Source: CAJKWP01 sp050943075
GTDB lineage: Bacteria; Bacillota; Clostridia; Christensenellales; UBA1242
Assembly: GCA_050943075.1 (NCBI GenBank)
Contig: JBMNOM010000040.1
Coordinates: forward strand, 1-8,087
DNA: 8,087 nt
Direction: 5' to 3'
Shown: positions 1-5,379 of the stretch, piece after piece
Layout of the letters: every line of letters begins with the position of its first letter
Numbering within the stretch: the stretch's first letter is position 1
Program-made: the position numbers and the translations under genes
The notes under the pieces: model-generated
The model's database searches: none
Told to the model about the DNA's origin: nothing
What the model saw: the letters and a program-made list of their open reading frames with translations, nothing else

Positions 1-178
1 TTTCAAAAGTGAAAAATCCTTATTTTCATTTTTGAGAAGGGAAAATTTTTTTTGAACGGAAGAAGTGATAAAGGGCAAAAAGCCATACACCCTTTAAAAC
101 CAAACCAGCAAAAAACATTTTCTTAAATTGAGTATGCTTTGAAAAAAGCAAAACTTAAAAACAAAAAAGGAGAAAAAT
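1..178 (+). promoter_or_regulatory. Leader upstream of the first secreted-protein gene, with three small hairpins
   Basis: No gene is supported here. Three inverted repeats can be read. Bases 3-15 pair with 23-35 (one G-T pair). TAAAGGG at 69-75 pairs with CCCTTTA at 90-96. TGCTTT at 135-140 pairs with AAAGCA at 145-150 around a GAAA tetraloop. The first could be the end of an upstream transcript; the other two would lie in the 5' leader of the gene at 179 if transcription starts upstream of them. I could not find a convincing -35/-10 pair. The ribosome site AAGGAG at 167-172 stands 6 bases before the ATG. Confidence 0.35.
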
Positions 179-757
179 ATGAAAAGAAAATTTAAATTAA
201 TTTCTTCAATCGCTTCATTGACAGCAGCAGTTGCTTTATTAGCAGTTGGTGTATTTGCAGCAGCGACAGCAAGAACAATTGATGTTACTGGTACTGTAGG
301 ATTTACAGCTTCAAATATTGCTGCAACTGTAAAAATTTATGAAACAGTAGATGGAGTAATGGGAGCAACTCCTATTAAAACATTAGTTTATACAACTGAT
401 GGAAAAATTCAAGTTGACGGAGCTACCGCGACAACAGATAACTATGCTCAACAAACCTTTACAGGCTTGCTTGATGTATCACTTACAGATAGCGTTTTGT
501 TCTATTCTTACAAAATTGTTATCGAAAACGATTTTGAAGCAGGCGGTTCATCAATCGTTGTAACTCTTACAGATAAGGCTTCTTCTGTTCCAACATGGGT
601 AACACCTGTTGTAGCTTCAGGTTCAACAATTGCAGCAAATGCAGCACCAGTTGAATATGTTTATAGCTACACTGTAAATCCAGACCTTGCTCCACAAAAT
701 GCATCATTTAATATTGGTGTTAATGTTTCTATGGTAAGAGAAAACGCTCAATCTTAA
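179..757 (+). CDS. Secreted beta-rich protein, TasA/camelysin-like (hypothetical)
   Basis: A 192-residue protein with a typical export signal: basic residues 1-6 (MKRKFK), a hydrophobic stretch at about 7-28, and a possible cleavage site after VFA (about residue 27). The mature part is rich in Thr, Val, Ala and Ser, has no cysteine, and alternates as expected for beta strands. After the signal comes a T-G-T-V-G-F-T-A-S segment (37-45), closely matched by G-T-I-S-F-T-A-S in the protein encoded at 864-1742, so the two are paralogues. The layout (short signal, strand-rich core, a 'YKIVIEN' strand at 111-117 and a closing strand at 176-186) resembles SipW-processed fibre proteins such as TasA and camelysin. 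This is similarity of pattern only: the usual aromatic residue just after the signal is missing and no SipW gene is in the window. The start is fixed by AAGGAG 6 bases upstream. Function is unknown; a cell-surface or matrix subunit is a reasonable guess. Confidence 0.8.
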   Translation: MKRKFKLISSIASLTAAVALLAVGVFAAATARTIDVTGTVGFTASNIAATVKIYETVDGVMGATPIKTLVYTTDGKIQVDGATATTDNYAQQTFTGLLDVSLTDSVLFYSYKIVIENDFEAGGSSIVVTLTDKASSVPTWVTPVVASGSTIAANAAPVEYVYSYTVNPDLAPQNASFNIGVNVSMVRENAQS

Positions 758-794
758 GCAAACAAAATTTTAAATATATTTAAAATGTATGGCA

Positions 795-838
795 AAACAA
801 AAAACAAGCAGTTTTTAAACTGCTTGTTTTTTTTGTTT
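795..838. terminator. Bidirectional intrinsic terminator between convergent genes
   Basis: Bases 801-814 pair with 817-830 to give a long stem (core CAAGCAG/CTGCTTG) with a tiny loop. A T-run at 827-834 serves the plus-strand gene ending at 757, and an A-run at 795-804 gives the T-tract for the minus-strand gene ending at 864. Confidence 0.88.
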
Positions 839-863
839 GAAAAGAATTTTTTAATTTTAGTTG

Positions 864-1742
864 TTAATTTGGGTCAATGTTTCTCACTCTTTGTGGTCTT
901 GCCATTTGATTGTAATCATAATGGTTTTCTGGTTGTGTTGTTTGTATTGTTTCGTTTGTTAAATTATCAACATTTTGGTTTGTCATATGATCATTGTTCA
1001 TTCTTTCAACATTTTGGTTGCTTGTGTAATCATTGTTTGTTCTTTCGATGTTTTGCGTGTTTATATGCTCATTATTTGCTCTTTCAATGTTTTGTGTGTT
1101 TGCAATGTCATTGTTCGTTCTTTCAACATTGTTATTAATTTTTTCATTGCTGTTCAAAACTCTTTGTTCTGGAGCAAAAGTTTCACCTACTTCTGGCAAA
1201 CTTAATGTGAAAGTTGAAGCCAAGTTAACAGCATTTGCAACACTTGTTGGCGCTGTTAATGGGTCAGCCACAAGCAAAAATTCAACAGTTGCAATTTGAC
1301 CTGATGCCAAAGTGATTGCCGCTGGTGTTCCAGTTGCTGGGTCGCCATTAACATAAAGTGTTAACCAACCTTCTGTGACAGTTGGAAGTGTGTAATTTAC
1401 ATCAATTGTTCTCACGCTTTCGTTGTTTGTGATAACAACTTTATAACCAAATTTGTTTGCTGCATCTGAAAGCACAATGTCGCCCAAAGCGGCAACTTGG
1501 TCTGTGTTGTTTGTGTCGTTAAACGATCCACTTGCCACTTCTGTTGTGTAGTCCACAGTTTCACCTGCAAAAGCATCTGTTTTTGACACTACATAACTTG
1601 CACGCAATGTTGACGCAGTAAAGCTGATGGTACCACTGATGGAAAGCTGACGAGAAACCGCAGCATAAACACCCATCATAAGCCCAAAAATGCTTAAAGA
1701 CAACAATGCAACCGAGGTTATGATTTTTGATTTTCTTCTCAT
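864..1742 (-). CDS. Secreted TasA/camelysin-like protein with Asn-rich tandem-repeat tail
   Basis: A 292-residue protein in three parts. Residues 1-28 are an export signal (MRRKSK, then a hydrophobic stretch ending GVYAA). Residues about 31-183 form a beta-rich, cysteine-free core with the segment SISGTISFTAS (34-44), a 'KVVITNNES' strand (101-109) and a 'GQIATVEFLLV' strand (148-158), a pattern seen in TasA/camelysin-type surface proteins. Residues 205-269 are five 13-residue repeats rich in Asn, Gln and charged residues, followed by a short polar tail with several Arg and Pro. The core is paralogous to the product of 179-757, but the repeat tail is unique to this protein. AAAAAGGAG at 1749-1757 sits 6 bases before the ATG and fixes the start. 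It faces the other paralogue across a shared terminator, so the two genes are separately transcribed. Export is likely; the role (fibre subunit, adhesin or matrix protein) is inference. A SipW-like peptidase would be expected elsewhere in the genome. Confidence 0.8.
   Translation of the reverse strand: MRRKSKIITSVALLSLSIFGLMMGVYAAVSRQLSISGTISFTASTLRASYVVSKTDAFAGETVDYTTEVASGSFNDTNNTDQVAALGDIVLSDAANKFGYKVVITNNESVRTIDVNYTLPTVTEGWLTLYVNGDPATGTPAAITLASGQIATVEFLLVADPLTAPTSVANAVNLASTFTLSLPEVGETFAPEQRVLNSNEKINNNVERTNNDIANTQNIERANNEHINTQNIERTNNDYTSNQNVERMNNDHMTNQNVDNLTNETIQTTQPENHYDYNQMARPQRVRNIDPN
936..1130 (-). repeat. Five in-frame 39-bp tandem repeats encoding a 13-residue Asn-rich motif
   Basis: The units cover residues 205-217, 218-230, 231-243, 244-256 and 257-269 of the protein encoded at 864-1742. 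The consensus is N-(V/I)-E-R-x-N-N-(D/E)-x-x-x-(T/N)-Q. The first four are well kept; the fifth (NVDNLTNETIQTT) is diverged. The units vary at the same internal positions, so they arose by duplication followed by substitution. Whole-unit periodicity makes copy-number change by slippage possible. Confidence 0.92.
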
Positions 1743-1827
1743 TTTTTTCTCCTTTTTATTTTCTAAGTGTGTTTATTGCAAAATTTACTTATTCTTTTTA
1801 TTTTTTTTGGCTTTATTTTTACCTTTT

Positions 1828-1867
1828 AGCACTCACTTCGTAGCGATGCTACGAGTTTCGGCGTAAA
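1828..1867. repeat. Diverged third copy of the intergenic hairpin element
   Basis: TCGTAGC (1838-1844), loop GAT, GCTACGA (1848-1854). It is framed by CTCAC one base before the stem and GTTTCGG directly after it, exactly as in the copies at 1913-2032 and 2193-2312. The outer three base pairs differ from those copies but still pair. On the minus strand the hairpin lies about 100 bases before the ATG at 1742, so it may be in that gene's leader. Confidence 0.75.
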
Positions 1868-1912
1868 AGTTTAAACTAAAACTCAAAAAACGTTAAAAAT
1901 AATTTAAGTAAC

Positions 1913-2032
1913 TTTTTCAAACACACACTTTGTGTTGTTTTAGTTATTTGCTGTTTACTTTGCTTTTATACTATTCATTTTGTATTTTTGATTTTTAACC
2001 GCTCACACAATAGCGGTGCTATTGGTTTCGGG
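1913..2032. repeat. 120-bp intergenic direct repeat, copy 1
   Basis: It matches 2193-2312 with five substitutions that I can count and no gaps. It contains a weak AACACA/TGTGTT hairpin near the left end, the word TTGTTTTAGTT (1935-1945), and near the right end a hairpin CAATAGC-GGT-GCTATTG (2008-2024) framed by CTCAC and GTTTCGG. AACTAAAAACAA at 2048-2059, just beyond the repeat, is nearly the inverse of TTGTTTTAGTT, giving a MITE-like outline of about 125 bp. Confidence 0.93.
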
Positions 2033-2165
2033 TGTAAAAAGAAACAAAACTAAAAACAAAATCTTTTAAAAATTTTTAAGCGAAATTTAAAAACCATTTT
2101 TTTGCTTGTTTTAGTTTTGTGCAGTTTTTGTGAAAACATACATAGTTGTTTTTCAAGCATAAACC

Positions 2166-2191
2166 AAAATAAAAAAAGTAGCGAACGCTAC
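2166..2191 (-). terminator. Intrinsic terminator, minus strand, probably for the htrA-like gene
   Basis: GTAGCG (2178-2183) and CGCTAC (2186-2191) form a compact GC-rich stem. Reading the minus strand, it is followed by seven T residues (complement of 2171-2177) and a further T-rich stretch. It stands about 165 bases after the stop at 2357, so repeat copy 2 would be transcribed as part of the 3' untranslated region. Confidence 0.7.
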
Positions 2192-2192
2192 A

Positions 2193-2312
2193 TTTTTCAA
2201 ACACACATTTTGTGTTGTTTTAGTTATTTGCTGTTTAGTTTGCTTTTGTTCTATTCATTTTGTATTTTTGCTTTTTAACCGCTCACACAATAGCGGTGCT
2301 ATTGGTTTCGGG
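2193..2312. repeat. 120-bp intergenic direct repeat, copy 2
   Basis: Near-identical to 1913-2032 at an offset of exactly 280 bases. Its hairpin CAATAGC-GGT-GCTATTG is at 2288-2304 with the same CTCAC and GTTTCGG flanks. It is followed by AACTAAA at 2327-2333, inverse to the TTGTTTTAGTT at 2215-2225. Confidence 0.93.
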
Positions 2313-2356
2313 CATTAAAAAGACAAAACTAAATCGTTTTTGAAATATATGGCACT

Positions 2357-3385
2357 TTAAACTCTTTTTCCTGCGTTGAGTTGCATTAAAATTTCTGTGC
2401 CGTTGCGCAAAATTTTAATTGTTATTGGGTCACCCGTTTCATACATATACATTGCAACTTTGAAGTCCAGCACGTTTTTAATTGGTTTGTCATCAATTTG
2501 CACAACAACATCGCCTTCTTTAATGCCGCATTTGCTTGCTGGGCTTTTTTCATCAACACTTAAAACATAAACGCCTTCACTGACAGTTGTTTGGTTGTAA
2601 AACAGGGCAATTTGCGCATCAAAGCCAAACAAGCCCACATAAGCAGAAGTTGTTTTATTGTTTTCAATCACTTGTTTTCCAATTTGCGCCCCAACTTCAA
2701 TTGGAATTGCAAAGCCAATTCCCTCTGACTCACTTGCTTTTAAAGTGTTAATTCCCACAATTTTGCAATCCATTGAAATTAATGGCCCACCGCTGTTGCC
2801 TGGGTTAATTGAAGCATCATGTTGAATTAAATTTTGCAAATAGTTAACATCTGAAATTCCGCCAACCTCAAGTGTGCGGTTTAAGGCCGACACAATTCCT
2901 TTTGTGACAGTGTGTTTAAATTGCAAAGTAAGTGGAGTGCCAATTGCAAGCACATCTTGCCCAACTTTTAAATCTTGTGAATTTCCGCATTCCAAAAATG
3001 GCATGTTTTTTGCAGATTTTATAATTGCCAAATCCAATGAAGCATCACTCCAAACAAAAGTGGCAGTGCTTTGAGTTTTGTCGGCAAAGTAAACCAAAAT
3101 GCTTTTTGCACCATTAACAACATGATGATTTGTTAAAATGTAGCCCCCATCTTCAATGGCAACACCACTGCCAACACTTGTTCCACTTGATGAATGAGCA
3201 CTTATTCCCACAACTGCGCTTTTAACATTTTGAACAACTTCTTCCGCTTGCAACCCAGTTTGGCTTGCAATTTTTCGCGGTGTCATGTCCACACTTGCGT
3301 CGCCAGTTTGAAACAAAGAACAGCTTGAAAACAAAACCGCCCCAAAACAAAGTAACACAAAAAATACAAACATCTTTTTTTTCAT
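2357..3385 (-). CDS. htrA: HtrA/DegP-like serine protease with one PDZ domain, predicted lipoprotein
   Basis: A 342-residue envelope protease of the S1C trypsin-like family, which degrades or refolds damaged exported proteins. Seen in the sequence: a lipoprotein-type signal (MKKK, hydrophobic 5-19, FSSC with Cys22 as lipidation site); the protease domain at about 50-245 with His88 in TNHHVV, Asp118 in SLDLAII and Ser198 in NPGNSGGPL; and a single PDZ domain at about 268-338 (SPASKCGIKEGDVVVQIDD). All three catalytic residues are present, so it should be active. Many Bacillota HtrA proteins are held by a transmembrane helix; a lipid anchor is a less usual solution. I chose the ATG at 3385 because the signal peptide begins there; the frame is open upstream to a TTG at 3490, but that adds an implausible segment. 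No ribosome site precedes this ATG; AATAAT, a -10-like word, ends 6 bases before it. A terminator separates it from the upstream phosphatase gene, so it is probably monocistronic. Confidence 0.95.
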   Translation of the reverse strand: MKKKMFVFFVLLCFGAVLFSSCSLFQTGDASVDMTPRKIASQTGLQAEEVVQNVKSAVVGISAHSSSGTSVGSGVAIEDGGYILTNHHVVNGAKSILVYFADKTQSTATFVWSDASLDLAIIKSAKNMPFLECGNSQDLKVGQDVLAIGTPLTLQFKHTVTKGIVSALNRTLEVGGISDVNYLQNLIQHDASINPGNSGGPLISMDCKIVGINTLKASESEGIGFAIPIEVGAQIGKQVIENNKTTSAYVGLFGFDAQIALFYNQTTVSEGVYVLSVDEKSPASKCGIKEGDVVVQIDDKPIKNVLDFKVAMYMYETGDPITIKILRNGTEILMQLNAGKRV

Positions 3386-3549
3386 AACACTATTATTTGC
3401 TTTCAACCCTAAACCTATGCAACAAAAAGTTTTTGTTTGCAACAAGTGAGCAAAAGTGCATATAAAGAAAAAAAGCAAGCAAGAAAGCAAACAATGTTTG
3501 TTAATTTATATTCATAATAATAATTTAAAAACACAATTTTTAATTAAAA

Positions 3550-3591
3550 AACAAAAAAATAGGCATTAGATTTAATTTTTTGCCTATTTTT
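3550..3591 (-). terminator. Intrinsic terminator overlapping the phosphatase stop codon
   Basis: Bases 3581-3591 pair with 3555-3565 (11 bp, core ATAGGCA/TGCCTAT) around a 15-base AT-rich loop. On the minus strand a run of T follows (complement of 3553-3559 and beyond). The TAG stop of the gene (3584-3586) lies inside the first arm of the stem. Confidence 0.85.
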
Positions 3592-4030
3592 CACTTTTTT
3601 TAATTTTTTCAAACAATCTTAAACAATAGTAGTTAATTTGAGCGGCGGTTTTGTTGTAGCTTTCTTGGCTTTGTCCGTATGGGTCAAAAATATCTTCTCC
3701 ACCAACAATTGAAGCAAATGTTAACACATTTTCTTTGTTGATTGCATTTTTGTGCATTTGTTCCATTGTTATGTAAAGTGTGGTTGGGTTAAGTTTTGTT
3801 AATTGCTTGCTTTTTTTTGCGCCTGCGTTTATGCCCAAAGTTTTAAGCGCGCGCTTTGCTTTTAATGTCATTTCAATTTGCCCAGTTGCATTAAGCCCAG
3901 CAGAAGAAACTTTTAAGCCTTTCACTCCATTTTGCTTTAAAATGTGCGCAAAAATTTTTTCCGCCATTGGAGAGCGGCATTCATTTGCAGTGCATATAAA
4001 ACAAATTTCTTTAAATGGAAAATTTTTCAT
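3584..4030 (-). CDS. Low-molecular-weight phosphotyrosine-type protein phosphatase
   Basis: A 148-residue cytoplasmic phosphatase, the normal family length when started at the ATG at 4030. The phosphate-binding loop is C13-T-A-N-E-C-R19-S20 (the CX5R signature) near the N-terminus, followed by P-M-A-E as usual. The general acid is Asp116 in DIFDPYG. These enzymes remove phosphate from protein tyrosine, or from protein arginine in the YwlE group. In YwlE the P-loop residue three after the invariant C-T reads Thr and marks arginine specificity; here it is Glu17, so the substrate cannot be assigned. The frame is open further upstream to a TTG at 4102, but that adds a segment outside the family fold. 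No ribosome site is visible before the ATG; a promoter-like pair at 4038-4066 ends 7 bases upstream of it. It is divergent from the CPBP genes and closed by its own terminator. Confidence 0.93.
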   Translation of the reverse strand: MKNFPFKEICFICTANECRSPMAEKIFAHILKQNGVKGLKVSSAGLNATGQIEMTLKAKRALKTLGINAGAKKSKQLTKLNPTTLYITMEQMHKNAINKENVLTFASIVGGEDIFDPYGQSQESYNKTAAQINYYCLRLFEKIKKSEK

Positions 4031-4037
4031 TAATTTA

Positions 4038-4066
4038 ATTTTAACAAATTTAAAGGTAAACAACAA
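4038..4066 (-). promoter_or_regulatory. Candidate promoter of the phosphatase gene
   Basis: On the minus strand TTGTTG (complement of 4061-4066) and TAAAAT (complement of 4038-4043) are 17 bases apart. The -10 matches the consensus at five of six bases, the -35 at three. The -10 ends 7 bases before the ATG at 4030, so transcription would start at or next to the first codon. Confidence 0.5.
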
Positions 4067-4245
4067 AACAATTGCAAAAGAATGTTTTTTGCTCTTTAAC
4101 AAAATTTAAGCAAAACAAACCAACCTCAAACAAAAAAAATTGGCTAAAACTAAAATTAATAACAAAAAAAACAACAGACAAAGCAAATAATTAAAAAATA
4201 ATTTTATATAATAATTAATAGTATTAAGATATAGATTAGTTGCAA

Positions 4246-4278
4246 AAGTTGACTTTTAAACCAACTTGCTGATATACT
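4246..4278 (+). promoter_or_regulatory. Strong sigma-70-type promoter of the CPBP operon, with an overlapping inverted repeat
   Basis: TTGACT (4249-4254) and TATACT (4273-4278) each match the consensus at five of six bases, with an 18-base spacer. The -10 ends 6 bases before the ATG at 4285, which places the expected start point at the A of the start codon: a leaderless transcript. AAGTTG (4246-4251) and CAACTT (4262-4267) form an inverted repeat over the -35 box and spacer, a position suitable for a repressor site, although an arm of six bases can occur by chance in such AT-rich DNA. Confidence 0.75.
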
Positions 4279-4284
4279 TTGTTT

Positions 4285-5352
4285 ATGAAAAAAATTTATC
4301 AAAGAAGCATCTACACAAAAAACGACGCAGCATTGGCATTTTTTTTGGCATTATTGCTGCCATCAGTTTTTTTGATTAACTTTATATTAATTTTTTATCC
4401 AGGTTTCTTCACTGGTCAAGCTGCACTTAGCAATGCAAGTATTTTCATTAAAATTATTGCAACAATAATTTCACAAGTTGCTTTTGCCTTCATATTTTTC
4501 ATTATGAACAAAACTTTGCGAGTTGACTATAAAAAGGCAAACAAAATTAGTTTTAAATTGTCGGCAAGAAACATTTTGCTTTCAGTTTTAATTGGTTTAA
4601 TTATGCTTTTTGGCCTAAACCCACTTATTAATATGATTGACATCGGCATTGCAAAACTTGGCCACGAACCATCAACCTTACCACTTTCATTAGACACAGT
4701 TGGCTGGCTTTTGTTAAACATTGTTTTTATGGCAATTTTGCCAGCAATTTTTGAAGAATTTTTATTTAGAGGCATAATTTTTAACGGCTTGAAACAATAT
4801 GGCAAAAAAGCTGCAATTGTTTTATCTGCTGTTCTTTTTATGCTTGTTCATGGCAGCATTGACCAAACTGTGTATCCACTTTTGTTTGGCTTTGTGCTTG
4901 CTTTAATTGCATACAGATCCAACAACATTGTCAATTCAATTGTGGCGCACTTTATCAACAATGCCACTGTTCTTACAATTAATTTTTTTGCATTAAAAAC
5001 TAACTTTAATATTGACTTTCTTTACTTTAAACCAACACTATTAAACATTTTTCTTTCTATTTTAATTGCAGCGATAACAATTACACTTGCATTCTTTTTA
5101 ACCAAGTTGTATAAAAAAGAAAACACAAACTACGACTTCACACAAGATGAAAAATCCATGCTTGCAGAAACACTTTTGCAAGAAGATAAATCCGACAGCG
5201 AAATTTTGGACAATTTAAGCCAAAAACAATGGGAATACCTATACACACAAAAATACAATGTCAGAGCACTTGAGGCATCTGCGCAAAAGAAAAATATGCT
5301 TTTGTGGGTGTCAATTGGCATCAGCATAATACTATGGATTATATCCATATAA
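4285..5352 (+). CDS. CPBP-family intramembrane metalloprotease (first of tandem pair)
   Basis: A 355-residue polytopic membrane protein of the CPBP (CAAX protease and bacteriocin-processing, Abi) family, glutamate/histidine-dependent proteases that cut within the membrane; members act in prenyl-protein processing, bacteriocin immunity or peptide signalling. All three motifs are present: E157-E158-F-L-F-R162, F185-M-L-V-H189, and H222-F-I-N-N226. Hydrophobic helices surround them from about residue 14 to 275. After the core comes a hydrophilic, charged segment (about 277-336) and one more membrane helix at the very end (338-354), a layout repeated in the next gene. The ATG at 4285 is preferred over the in-frame TTG two codons upstream because of MKKIYQ and the promoter position. 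There is no ribosome site. The substrate is unknown; no bacteriocin peptide gene is visible nearby, so immunity is not indicated. Confidence 0.93.
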   Translation: MKKIYQRSIYTKNDAALAFFLALLLPSVFLINFILIFYPGFFTGQAALSNASIFIKIIATIISQVAFAFIFFIMNKTLRVDYKKANKISFKLSARNILLSVLIGLIMLFGLNPLINMIDIGIAKLGHEPSTLPLSLDTVGWLLLNIVFMAILPAIFEEFLFRGIIFNGLKQYGKKAAIVLSAVLFMLVHGSIDQTVYPLLFGFVLALIAYRSNNIVNSIVAHFINNATVLTINFFALKTNFNIDFLYFKPTLLNIFLSILIAAITITLAFFLTKLYKKENTNYDFTQDEKSMLAETLLQEDKSDSEILDNLSQKQWEYLYTQKYNVRALEASAQKKNMLLWVSIGISIILWIISI

Positions 5353-5379
5353 TATATATCAGAATAAACTGGAGAAATT

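Larger units (their letters stand above)
1743..2356. other. Gene-free repeat-bearing intergenic region
   Basis: About 610 bases between the htrA-like gene and the repeat-tail surface protein, both read on the minus strand. No credible coding frame is present on either strand. It holds two 120-bp direct repeats, a diverged third copy of their hairpin core, a minus-strand terminator at 2166-2191, and recurrent TTGTTTTAGTT / AACTAAAA words in opposite orientation around each hairpin. The promoter of the gene starting at 1742 must lie upstream of it here, probably between 1758 and 2170, but I could not identify it. Confidence 0.75.

Noticed and set aside
936..1130. Possible CRISPR-like array
   Set aside because: The 39-bp units are contiguous with no spacers, are in frame with the gene, and vary as coding repeats do.
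785..1299. Overlapping plus-strand open frames rich in Phe, Cys and His
   Set aside because: They lie opposite the repeat-bearing secreted protein on the minus strand. Their periodic composition is the reverse complement of the 39-bp repeats; they lack ribosome sites, and one begins inside the terminator.
1913..2312. Two widely spaced direct repeats as a CRISPR or att pair
   Set aside because: Only two 120-bp copies with 160 bases between them and no integrase or cas gene nearby. The DNA between them has no gene.
3386..3490. N-terminal extension of the htrA-like protein from a TTG at 3490
   Set aside because: The added 35 residues precede a complete lipoprotein signal and resemble AT-rich noncoding translation. 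The first ATG gives the expected protein.
4031..4102. N-terminal extension of the phosphatase from a TTG at 4102
   Set aside because: The added 24 residues lie outside the family fold and overlap a promoter-like pair. The ATG at 4030 gives the usual length.
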